This document shows, one piece after another, positions 1-10,225 of a DNA stretch of 64,000 bases; within the stretch, counting starts at the first letter, position 1; the number at the start of each line of letters is the position of its first letter. The position numbers and the translations under genes were made by a program. The stretch is from assembly GCA_965218075.1 (NCBI GenBank), contig CBDCJZ010000003.1:1302001-1366000 (forward strand), given 5' to 3'. Origin of the DNA: JANQHO01 sp965218075. GTDB lineage: Bacteria; Bacteroidota; Bacteroidia; Flavobacteriales; Schleiferiaceae. The notes under the pieces were generated by a model. That model made no database searches and was not told where the DNA came from. It worked only from the letters and a program-made list of their open reading frames with translations.

Positions 1-300
1 ACAGGACCCTTGTCTATTAAAACCATTATTGGTATAGATGAGCTTCTCGAGCGCTCATTTCGCATTTATCCAAATCCTAGTGAAGGAGTTTTCAAGCTGG
101 AGTTTAGCTCCTCTCTCGGAGAGGATATGGAGATCCGTATCACTAATATGATGGGACAAATAGTCTTGGAAGATGAGATTGAGAGTTTCAGCGGAAGCTA
201 CAGAAAAAGGCTAGAGATGGGAGCTTATGGCAGTGGAGTATACCTATTGCAGCTGATTACTGAAAGGGCTACTGTAAACCGGCGTATTATTTTGCAGTAG
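1..300 (+). CDS. 3' end of a T9SS-secreted giant surface protein (partial)
   Basis: The reading frame is open from the first base and ends at the TAG at 298-300. The visible 99 residues are the end of an FN3-like module (TGPLSIKT) and a complete T9SS type A sorting domain (RIYPNPSEGVFKLEF, then GVYLLQL and RRIILQ). This domain directs export through the type IX system and attachment at the cell surface. The DNA is almost identical to the 3' ends of the genes ending at 9831 and 17149; one visible difference gives Gly instead of Arg in the motif before SGVYLL. So a third paralogue lies to the left of the window. The 5' part is missing only because of the window edge. Confidence 0.9.
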   Translation, partial: TGPLSIKTIIGIDELLERSFRIYPNPSEGVFKLEFSSSLGEDMEIRITNMMGQIVLEDEIESFSGSYRKRLEMGAYGSGVYLLQLITERATVNRRIILQ

Positions 301-394
301 GGACTAACAAGCTTTTTCTATGGGCTGATTCTCAACGGATTTCGACGGGCTTTTATGAGTGGTTCCTAGAAAATGAAAAAAATATTCATTTCTA

Positions 395-457
395 GCATTC
401 AATAAATATTTACTAGCGCATAATAAGTCATGCTTGGCGCACAATAAGTCATAAGCC
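395..457 (+). repeat. Three 21-bp tandem repeats upstream of the FN3 giant
   Basis: Units start at 395, 416 and 437 with an exact 21-bp period. The second and third share the core GCGC-NN-AATAAGTCAT; the first is degenerate (GCATTCAATAAATATT). The same core occurs twice, again 21 bp apart, at 10059 and 10080 before the next giant gene. The array ends 29 bp before the -33 TTG. Two helical turns per unit would place copies on one DNA face, as in an operator array. That function is inference. Confidence 0.75.
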
Positions 458-486
458 TTTTTTACTAAACGAGCCCTTATAAGCCC

Positions 487-516
487 TTGTTAAAAGATTA
501 AATTTTAGTAATATTG
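487..516 (+). promoter_or_regulatory. Bacteroidota-type promoter of the FN3 giant
   Basis: TTG (487-489), a 19-bp spacer, then TAATATTG (509-516), one base off the Bacteroidota -7 consensus TAnnTTTG. The block is conserved before the gene at 10226, where the spacer is 20 bp. It predicts a start of transcription near 523 and a leader of about 70 nt. Confidence 0.6.
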
Positions 517-533
517 GGTTGATCTCATGTTTC

Positions 534-551
534 AAAAGGCTTCGCCCTTTT
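534..551 (+). promoter_or_regulatory. Leader hairpin before the FN3 giant
   Basis: AAAAGGC-TTC-GCC-C-TTTT forms a short stem with one bulged C and is followed by a T. The equivalent hairpin before the next giant (10167-10183) is a perfect 7-bp stem with a different loop (AAA). The structure is kept while the bases differ, so it may be an attenuator or RNA-stability element; this is inference. Confidence 0.45.
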
Positions 552-592
552 TAATGTAAAGAAGATCTTGTTTCACTAAAAAACACTAAATC

Positions 593-3500
593 ATGAAAAC
601 TTTCAACTTAATTAATCTCTCTCTTTCTTTCCTCTTTCTTTCCTCTTTCTTTCCTCTTTCTTTCCTCTTTCTTTAAAAGCCCAACCCTCTACTTACACTG
701 TGAGTGGACCCATCAAAGGACAAGGGCCGCTTTTAAATACGGAACCAACTAATACTACTAGTGGTGGTCGCAACGGTTGGACTGTGATTCATCCATCTAC
801 TGCCTATGGCGGTTCATCCGTCAATAGTTGGTCTTCAGCTCAAAGCGTTGGCTTTCCCTTTTCTTTTTACGGCAGTTCAGCTACTCATTTCTGTGTGAGC
901 AAAAACTACCTGTTGACTTTTGACACCACAGTTGTGGGAACCACTGTGAACAGTAGTATCACCACTGACAATACGGCTTTACCTCATGCCAATCTTCCCG
1001 ACCATACCATCGCTTATTTTTGGGGTGGCTTTAGTCCTCCGCTTGGGGGCGGCGATGACGTCCAGATGAAGACCTTTGGCACTATTCCCAATCGCCAGCT
1101 GTGGATTAAGAACTTTTCCTATAAACATGAGGCTCAGAGTTTCAGTTACAACTTTGTAGTTTTAGAAGAAACCACTCATAAGATTTATGTAGTGGATGCC
1201 CAATTTGGAAATCAAGGAGTGGGAAGCTATACAGTGGGTGTTCAGTTGAATTCTACCACTGCCATACAGCATCCCAATTCTCCTAATATTAGCTCTATTA
1301 ATGCAGGTAGTTACACTCCCTGGCCTAATGTGGACTATTATGAATTCACTCCTCGTTATAACTTTAACCTGCTTGGCTGTCCAGCCCCTTCCTCTTCGGT
1401 CGCTTCCCTGATTACTCAGACTGGGGCTAGGCTGTTCTGGACTAAGGGCAGGGCTTCTAATTGGGATTTAGAATATGGTCTTTCGGGATTTACTCTGGGC
1501 TCTGGAACTTTTGTGTACAATGTTTCAAATCCTTATACTCTAAATCACTTGACACCCGGAACGGATTATGATTTCTATGTTCGGGATAGTTGTGGTAGGG
1601 GCAATGTGAGTAGCTGGGCTGGTCCTGGTACTTTTACCACTTCAACCACTTTGCCCTGTCCAGCCCCTTCCTCTTCGGTCGCTTCCCTGATTACTCAGAC
1701 TGGGGCTAGGCTGTTCTGGGCTAGGGGCAGGGCTTCTAATTGGGATTTAGAATATGGTCTTTCTGGATTTACTCTGGGCTCTGGAACTTTTGTGTACAAT
1801 GTTTCAAATCCTTATACTCTAAATCGCTTGACACCCGGAACGGATTATGATTTCTATGTTCGGGATAGTTGTGGCAGGGGCAATGTGAGTAGCTGGGCTG
1901 GTCCTCAGAATTTCAGGACTCTTAGCTGTCCATCCCCATCGTCATTGTTAGCTACCCATATTACTCAGACCAGTGCTGAACTTTCCTGGGTTAGTGGCGG
2001 GGCTTTTAATTGGAATATAGAATATGGTCTTTCGGGATTTACTCTGGGCTCTGGAACTTTTGTGTACAATGTTTCAAATCCTTATACTCTAAATCGCTTG
2101 ACACCCGGAACGGATTATGATTTCTATGTTCGGGATAGTTGTGGCAGGGGCAATGTGAGTAGCTGGGCTGGTCCTCAGAATTTCAGGACTCTTAGCTGTC
2201 CATCCCCATCGTCATTGTTAGCTACCCATATTACTCAGACCAGTGCTGAACTTTCCTGGGTTAGTGGCGGGGCTTTTAATTGGAATATAGAATATGGTCT
2301 TTCGGGATTTACTCTGGGCTCTGGAACTTTTGTGTACAATGTTTCAAATCCTTCTTATACTGTGAGTGGCTTGACGTCTGGTCAGTCTTATCAATTTTAT
2401 GTTCGGGATAGTTGTGGCGGGAGCAATGTGAGTACTTGGTCTGGTCCTCAGAATTTCAGGACTCTTAGCTGTCCATCCCCATCGTCATTGTTAGCTACCC
2501 ATATTACTCAGATCAGTGCTGAACTTTCTTGGGTTAGTGGCGGGGCTTCTAATTGGAATATAGAATATGGTTTTTCTGGATTTACTCTGGGAAGTGGCAC
2601 TCGGATTTCCACGACTACCCCTTCTTATACTGTGAGCGGCTTGACGTCTGGTCAGTCTTATCAATTTTATGTTCGGGATAGTTGTGGCGGGGGCAATGTG
2701 AGTACTTGGGCTGGTCCTCAGAATTTCAGGACTCTTAGTTGTCCATCCCCATCGTCATTGTTAGCTACCCATATTACTCAGACCAGCGCTGAACTTTCCT
2801 GGGTTGGTGGCGGGGCTTTTAATTGGGATTTAGAATATGGTTTTTCTGGATTTACTCTGGGCTCGGGAACTTTTGTGTACAATGTTTCAAATCCTTCTTA
2901 TACTGTGAGTGGCTTGACGTCTGGTCAGTCTTATCAATTTTATGTTCGGGATAGTTGTGGCGGGGGCAATGTGAGTACTTGGGCTGGTCCTCAGAATTTC
3001 AGGACTCTTAGTTGTCCATCCCCATCGTCATTGTTAGCTACCCATATTACTCAGACCAGTGCTGAACTTTCCTGGATTAATGGCGGAGCTTCTAATTGGA
3101 ATATAGAATATGGTTTTTCTGGATTTACTCTGGGCTCGGGAACTTTTGTGTACAATGTTTCAAATCCTTATACTCTAAATCGCTTGACAGCTGGCACGAC
3201 TTATGATTTCTATGTTCGGGATAGTTGTGGCGGGGGCAATGTGAGTACTTGGGCTGGTCCTCAGAATTTCAGGACTCTTAGCTGTCCATCCCCATCGTCA
3301 TTGTTAGCTACCCATATTACTCAGATCAGTGCTGAACTTTCCTGGGTTAGTGGCGGGGCTTCTAATTGGGATTTAGAATATGGTCTTTCGGGATTTATCC
3401 TGGGAAGTGGCACTCGGATTTCCACAACTACCCCTTCTTATACTGTGAGCGGCTTGACGTCTGGTCAGTCTTATCAATTTTATGTTCGGGATAGTTGTGG

Positions 3501-6500
3501 CGGGGGCAATGTGAGTACTTGGGCTGGTCCTCAGAATTTCAGGACTCTTAGTTGTCCATCCCCATCGTCATTGTTAGCTACCCATATTACTCAGACCAGT
3601 GCTGAACTTTCCTGGATTAATGGCGGAGCTTCTAATTGGAATATAGAATATGGTTTTTCTGGATTTACTCTGGGCTCGGGAACTTTTGTGTACAATGTTT
3701 CAAATCCTTATACTCTAAATCGCTTGACAGCTGGCACGACTTATGATTTCTATGTTCGGGATAGTTGTGGCGGGGGCAATGTGAGTACTTGGGCTGGTCC
3801 TCAGAATTTCAGGACTCTTAGCTGTCCATCCCCATCGTCATTGTTAGCTACCCATATTACTCAGATCAGTGCTGAACTTTCCTGGGTTAGTGGCGGGGCT
3901 TCTAATTGGGATTTAGAATATGGTCTTTCGGGATTTATCCTGGGAAGTGGCACTCGGATTTCCACAACTACCCCTTCTTATACTGTGAGCGGCTTGACGT
4001 CTGGTCAGTCTTATCAATTTTATGTTCGGGATAGTTGTGGCGGGGGCAATGTGAGTACTTGGGCTGGTCCTCAGAATTTCAGGACTCTTAGTTGTCCATT
4101 CCCATTGTCATTGTTAGCTACCCATATTACTCAGACCAGTGCTGAACTTTCCTGGATTAGTGGCGGAGCTTCTAATTGGGATTTAGAATATGGTTTTTCT
4201 GGATTTATTCTGGGCTCTGGAACTTTTGTGTACAATGTTTCAAATCCTTATACTCTAAATCGCTTGACACCCGGAACGGATTATGATTTCTATGTTCGGG
4301 ATAGTTGTGGCGGGGGCAATGTGAGTACTTGGGCTGGTCCTCAGAATTTCAGGACTCTTAGTTGTCCATTCCCATTGTCATTGTTAGCTACCCATATTAC
4401 TCAGACCAGTGCTGAACTTTCCTGGATTAGTGGCGGAGCTTCTAATTGGGATTTAGAATATGGTTTTTCTGGATTTATTCTGGGCTCTGGAACTTTTGTG
4501 TACAATGTTTCAAATCCTTATACTCTAAATCGCTTGACACCCGGAACGGATTATGATTTCTATGTTCGGGATAGTTGTGGCGGGGGCAATGTGAGTACTT
4601 GGGCTGGTCCTCAGAATTTCAGGACTCTTAGTTGTCCATCCCCATCGTCATTGTTAGCTACCCATATTACTCAGACCAGTGCTGAACTTTCCTGGATTAG
4701 TGGCGGAGCTTCTAATTGGGATTTAGAATATGGTTTTTCTGGATTTATTCTGGGCTCTGGAACTTTTGTGTACAATGTTTCAAATCCTTCTTATACTGTG
4801 AGTGGCTTGACGTCTGGTCAGTCTTATCAATTTTATGTTCGGGATAGTTGTGGCGGGGGCAATGTGAGTACTTGGGCTGGTCCTCAGAATTTCAGGACTC
4901 TTAGCTGTCCATCCCCATCGTCATTGTTAGCTACCCATATTACTCAGACCAGTGCTGAACTTTCCTGGGTTAGTGGCGGGGCTTTTAATTGGAATATAGA
5001 ATATGGTTTTTCTGGATTTACTCTGGGCTCTGGAACTTTTGTGTACAATGTTTCAAATCCTTCTTATACTGTGAGTGGCTTGACGTCTGGTCAGTCTTAT
5101 CAATTTTATGTTCGGGATAGTTGTGGCGGGGGCAATGTGAGTACTTGGGCTGGTCCTCAGAATTTCAGGACTCTTAGCTGTCCATCCCCATCGTCATTGT
5201 TAGCTACCCATATTACTCAGACCAGTGCTGAACTTTCCTGGATTAGTGGCGGGGCTTCTAATTGGGATTTAGAATATGGTTTTTCTGGATTTACTCTGGG
5301 CTCTGGAACTTTTGTGTACAATGTTTCAAATCCTTATACTCTAAATCGCTTGACAGCTGGCACGACTTATGATTTCTATGTTCGGGATAGTTGTGGGGTA
5401 GGTCATGTGAGCAGTTGGGCTGGTCCTGATACTTTTACCACCCTTTCAGCCACTTTGCCGTGTCCATCCCCATCGTCATTATTGGCTACCCATATTACTC
5501 AGACCAGTGCTGAACTTTCCTGGGTTAGTGGCGGGGCTTTTAATTGGAATATAGAATGGGGTTTTTCTGGATTTACTCTGGGAAGTGGCACTCGGATTTC
5601 CACAACTACCCCTTCTTATACTGTGAGCGGCTTGATATCTGGTCAGTCTTATCAATTTTATGTTCGGGATAGTTGTGGCAGGGGCAATGTGAGTACTTGG
5701 GCTGGTCCTCAGAATTTCAGGACTCTTAGTTGTCCATTCCCATTGTCATTGTTAGCTACCCATATTACTCAGACCAGTGCTGAACTTTCCTGGGTTAGTG
5801 GCGGGGCTTCTAATTGGAATATAGAATGGGGTTTTTCTGGATTTACTCTGGGAAGTGGCACTCGGATTTCCACAACTACCCCTTCTTATACTGTGAGCGG
5901 CTTGACGTCTGGTCAGTCTTATCAATTTTATGTTCGGGATAGTTGTGGCGGGGGCAATGTGAGTACTTGGGCTGGTCCTCAGAATTTCAGGACTCTTAGT
6001 TGTCCATCCCCATCGTCATTGTTAGCTACCCATATTACTCAGACCAGTGCTGAACTTTCCTGGGTTGGTGGCGGGGCTTTTAATTGGAATATAGAATATG
6101 GTTTTTCTGGATTTACCCTGGGAAGTGGTACTCGGATTTCCACAACTACCCCTTCTTATACTGTGAGCGGCTTGACGTCTGGTCAGTCTTATCAATTTTA
6201 TGTTCGGGATAGTTGTGGCGGGGGCAATGTGAGTACTTGGGCTGGTCCTCAGAATTTCAGGACTCTTAGTTGTCCATCCCCATCGTCATTGTTAGTTACC
6301 CATATTACTCAGACCAGTGCTGAACTTTCCTGGGTTAGTGGCGGGGCTTCTAATTGGGATTTAGAATATGGTTTTTCTGGATTTATTCTGGGAAGTGGCA
6401 CTCGGATTTCCACAACTACCCCTTCTTATACTGTGAGCGGCTTGACGTCTGGTCAGTCTTATCAATTTTATGTTCGGGATAGTTGTGGCGGGGGCAATGT

Positions 6501-9500
6501 GAGTACTTGGGCTGGTCCTCAGAATTTCAGGACTCTTAGTTGTCCATCCCCATCGTCATTGTTAGCTACCCATATTACTCAGACCAGTGCTGAACTTTCC
6601 TGGGTTGGTGGCGGGGCTTTTAATTGGAATATAGAATATGGTTTTTCTGGATTTACCCTGGGAAGTGGTACTCGGATTTCCACAACTACCCCTTCTTATA
6701 CTGTGAGCGGCTTGACGTCTGGTCAGTCTTATCAATTTTATGTTCGGGATAGTTGTGGCGGGGGCAATGTGAGTACTTGGGCTGGTCCTCAGAATTTCAG
6801 GACTCTTAGTTGTCCATCCCCATCGTCATTGTTAGCTACCCATATTACTCAGACCAGTGCTGAACTTTCCTGGGTTGGTGGCGGGGCTTTTAATTGGAAT
6901 ATAGAATATGGTTTTTCTGGATTTACCCTGGGAAGTGGTACTCGGATTTCCACAACTACCCCTTCTTATACTGTGAGCGGCTTGACGTCTGGTCAGTCTT
7001 ATCAATTTTATGTTCGGGATAGTTGTGGCGGGGGCAATGTGAGTACTTGGGCTGGTCCTCAGAATTTCAGGACTCTTAGTTGTCCATCCCCATCGTCATT
7101 GTTAGTTACCCATATTACTCAGACCAGTGCTGAACTTTCCTGGGTTAGTGGCGGGGCTTCTAATTGGGATTTAGAATATGGTTTTTCTGGATTTATTCTG
7201 GGAAGTGGCACTCGGATTTCCACAACTACCCCTTCTTATACTGTGAGCGGCTTGACGTCTGGTCAGTCTTATCAATTTTATGTTCGGGATAGTTGTGGCG
7301 GGGGCAATGTGAGTACTTGGGCTGGTCCTCAGAATTTCAGGACTCTTAGTTGTCCATCCCCATCGTCATTGTTAGCTACCCATATTACTCAGACCAGTGC
7401 TGAACTTTCCTGGATTAGTGGCGGGGCTTCTAATTGGGATTTAGAATATGGTTTTTCTGGATTTACTCTGGGCTCTGGAACTTTTGTGTACAATGTTTCA
7501 AATCCTTATATTCTAATTCGCTTGACAGCTGGCACGGATTATGATTTCTATGTTCGGGATAGTTGTGGGGTAGGTCATGTGAGCAGTTGGGCTGGTCCTG
7601 ATACTTTTACCACCCTTTCAGCCACTTTGCCCTGTCCATCCCCATCGTCATTATTGGCTACCCATATTACTCAGACCAGTGCTGAACTTTCCTGGGTTAG
7701 TGGCGGGGCTTTTAATTGGAATATAGAATATGGTCTTTCGGGATTTACTCTGGGCTCTGGAACTTTTGTGTACAATGTTTCAAATCCTTATATTCTAATT
7801 CGCTTGACAGCTGGCACGACTTATGATTTCTATGTTCGGGATAGTTGTGGCGGGGGCAATGTGAGTACTTGGGCTGGTCCTCAGAATTTCAGGACTCTTA
7901 GTTGTCCATCCCCATCGTCATTGTTAGCTACCCATATTACTCAGACCAGTGCTGAACTTTCCTGGGTTGGTGGCGGGGCTTTTAATTGGAATATAGAATA
8001 TGGTTTTTCTGGATTTATTCTGGGAAGTGGCACTCGGATTTCCACAACTACCCCTTCTTATACTGTGAGCGGCTTGACGTCTGGTCAGTCTTATCAATTT
8101 TATGTTCGGGATAGTTGTGGCGGGGGCAATGTGAGTACTTGGGCTGGTCCTCAGAATTTCAGGACTCTTAGTTGTCCATCCCCATCGTCATTGTTAGTTA
8201 CCCATATTACTCAGACCAGTGCTGAACTTTCCTGGGTTAGTGGCGGGGCTTCTAATTGGGATTTAGAATATGGTTTTTCTGGATTTATTCTGGGAAGTGG
8301 CACTCGGATTTCCACAACTACCCCTTCTTATACTGTGAGCGGCTTGACGTCTGGTCAGTCTTATCAATTTTATGTTCGGGATAGTTGTGGCGGGGGCAAT
8401 GTGAGTACTTGGGCTGGTCCTCAGAATTTCAGGACTCTTAGTTGTCCATCCCCATCGTCATTGTTAGCTACCCATATTACTCAGACCAGTGCTGAACTTT
8501 CCTGGATTAGTGGCGGGGCTTCTAATTGGGATTTAGAATATGGTTTTTCTGGATTTACTCTGGGCTCTGGAACTTTTGTGTACAATGTTTCAAATCCTTA
8601 TATTCTAATTCGCTTGACAGCTGGCACGACTTATGATTTCTATGTTCGGGATAGTTGTGGCGGGGGCAATGTGAGTACTTGGGCTGGTCCTCAGAATTTC
8701 AGGACTCTTAGTTGTCCATCCCCATCGTCATTGTTAGCTACCCATATTACTCAGACCAGTGCTGAACTTTCCTGGATTAGTGGCGGGGCTTCTAATTGGA
8801 ATATAGAATATGGTCTTTCGGGATTTACCCTGGGAAGTGGCACTCGGATTTCCACGACTACCCCTTTTTATACTGTAAGCGGCTTGACGTCTGGTCAGTC
8901 TTATCAATTTTATGTTCGGGATAGTTGTGGGGTAGGTTATGTGAGTAGCTGGGCTGGTCCTGGTACTTTTACCACCCTTTCAGTCACTTTGCCCTGTCCA
9001 TCCCCATCGTCATTATTGGCTACCCAGATTACTCAGACCAGTGCTAGGCTTTGGTGGATGTCAGGTGGGATTTCTACTTTTAATTGGGATTTAGAATATG
9101 GTCTTTCTGGATTTACCTTGGGAAGTGGTACTCGGATTTCCACGACTACCCCTTTTTATACTGTAAGCGGCTTGACGGCTGGTCGGTCTTATCAATTTTA
9201 TGTTCGGGATAGTTGTGGGGTAGGTTATGTGAGTAGCTGGGCCGGTCCTCATACTTTTAGGACTCTTGGCTGTCTAGCTTTAGCTCCCACAGGGCTGAAG
9301 CTCGATACCATTACTGAAATCATCGCTACTGTGAGCTGGACTAGTGGTGGTGCTTCCAATTGGAACATTGAGTATGGGCTTATAAACTTTCCTCTGGGAA
9401 GTGGTATTTTCTTATACAATATGTCTAGCCCTCGCACTTTAAGGGGCTTAAGGCCTAGCATCTTTTATGATGTCTATGTACAAGACAGTTGCAATGTGGG

Positions 9501-9831
9501 CAATGTGAGCAATTGGATGGGACCCTTGTCTATTAAAACCTTGTCTATTAAAACCTTTATCGGTATAGATGAGCTTCTCGAGCGGTCACTTCGCATTTAT
9601 CCAAATCCTAGTGAAGGAGTTTTCAAGCTGGAGTTTAGCTCCTCTCTCGGAGAGGATATGGAGATCCGTATCACTAATATGATGGGACAAATAGTCTTGG
9701 AAGATGAGATTGAGAGTTTCAGCGGAAGCTACAGAAAAAGGCTAGAGATGGGAGCTTATCGCAGTGGAGTATACCTATTGCAGCTGATTACTGAAAAGGC
9801 TACTGTGAACCGGCGTATTATTTTGCAGTGA
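593..9831 (+). CDS. Giant T9SS-secreted FN3-repeat surface protein, out of frame at the signal-peptide repeat
   Basis: The start at 593 encodes a signal peptide nearly identical to that of the gene at 10226. The 11-bp repeat at 628-671 puts it one unit out of frame with the body, which is open from about 673 to 9831. The body contains an N-terminal domain of about 230 residues shared with the neighbour. About 30 FN3-like repeats of roughly 90 residues follow; each has a Cys-Pro start, an Ile-Glu-Tyr-Gly strand and a Tyr-Val-Arg-Asp-Ser-Cys-Gly strand, so two Cys per repeat. A T9SS type A domain ends the protein (last 85 residues). Predicted role: surface fibre or adhesin; the ligand is unknown. 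The GTG at 700 lacks any export signal and is unlikely to be the real start. I read it as a phase-OFF gene rather than a dead one, because the remaining frame of more than 3000 codons is intact. Confidence 0.85.
628..671 (+). repeat. 11-bp simple sequence repeat, 4 units, in signal-peptide codons (frame OFF)
   Basis: Four perfect copies of TTTCCTCTTTC lie between the ATG at 593 and the alanine-glutamine cleavage region. Eleven is not a multiple of three, so each gain or loss changes frame. With four units the frame from 593 stops at the TAA at 674-676, after 28 codons including the stop. With three units, as in the paralogue at 10261-10293, it would read through into the 9-kb frame. Confidence 0.9.
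1378..9546 (+). repeat. Array of about 30 FN3-coding DNA repeats (about 270 bp each)
   Basis: Repeat starts (codon for the first Cys) recur about every 270 bp from 1378 to 9270. Middle repeats are nearly identical at DNA level. Lines 3001-3540 and 3541-4080 are a perfect 540-bp tandem duplication. 4081-4350 and 4351-4620 are also identical, and the block 6001-6540 recurs as 6811-7350. Two variant halves alternate (FVYNVSNP and RISTTTP), so modules were shuffled as well as duplicated. First and last repeats are the most divergent, as expected for growth by unequal crossing-over in the middle. Confidence 0.9.
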
Positions 9832-10058
9832 GAAGTAGCAAAGCTTTTGCTATAGATTCTTGCCGATTTACGGGCAAGCTGCCCGGTAATGCGGTTTAAT
9901 AGCTGCTTAGTCAGTGTTTCAACGAGGTCGGTATTAAGGCTCGGGAACTTTTTGTGCAGATTTTGAACTTCTATGTTTTTCCAGTCGTCCATCTAAATAA
10001 TGCTCTGGATTGAAATAAAAAATCCTCAAGCCACTCTTCGTTTACTTTCATTTTTCTA

Positions 10059-10100
10059 GCGCTCAATAAGTCATACGCAGCGCCCAATAAGTCATAAGGC
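10059..10100 (+). repeat. Two 21-bp tandem repeats upstream of the second giant
   Basis: GCGC-NC-AATAAGTCAT occurs at 10059 and 10080, exactly 21 bp apart. It matches the three-unit array at 395-457. The second unit runs into a perfect inverted repeat (10096-10120, arms AAGGCTTTTT and AAAAAGCCTT) that overlaps the -33 TTG. Confidence 0.75.
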
Positions 10101-10118
10101 TTTTTTAATTAAAAAGCC

Positions 10119-10149
10119 TTGTTAAAAGATTTAGATTTTAGTAATATTG
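10119..10149 (+). promoter_or_regulatory. Promoter of the second giant surface protein
   Basis: TTG (10119-10121), a 20-bp spacer and TAATATTG (10142-10149). This is the counterpart of 487-516. The TTG lies at the end of the 10096-10120 inverted repeat, which could affect access; that part is inference. Confidence 0.55.
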
Positions 10150-10166
10150 AGCTGATCTCATGTTTC

Positions 10167-10183
10167 AAAGGGCAAAGCCCTTT
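10167..10183 (+). promoter_or_regulatory. Leader hairpin before the second giant
   Basis: AAAGGGC-AAA-GCCCTTT is a perfect 7-bp stem with a 3-nt loop and is followed by two more T. It sits about 40 nt before the ATG at 10226, like the hairpin at 534-551. It resembles a small intrinsic terminator and could attenuate transcription. Confidence 0.5.
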
Positions 10184-10225
10184 TTAATGTAAAGAAGATC
10201 TTGCTTCACTAAAGAACACTAAATC

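Noticed and set aside
700..708. GTG at 700 as the real start of the FN3 giant
   Set aside because: It would give a T9SS cargo without a Sec signal. The signal peptide exists upstream and is only one 11-bp unit out of frame.
1378..9546. CRISPR-like regular repeats
   Set aside because: The period is about 270 bp, the whole array is one open reading frame, and there are no unique spacers.
9859..9886. Terminator after the FN3 giant
   Set aside because: Two competing short stems are possible (CTTGCC/GGCAAG and CGGGC/GCCCG), and neither is followed by a T run, so not listed as a feature.
9756..9992. Minus-strand frame of 78 residues starting MDDWKNIEVQ
   Set aside because: It overlaps the end of the giant gene antisense and the terminator-like stems after it; no motif or codon support. 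Most likely chance.
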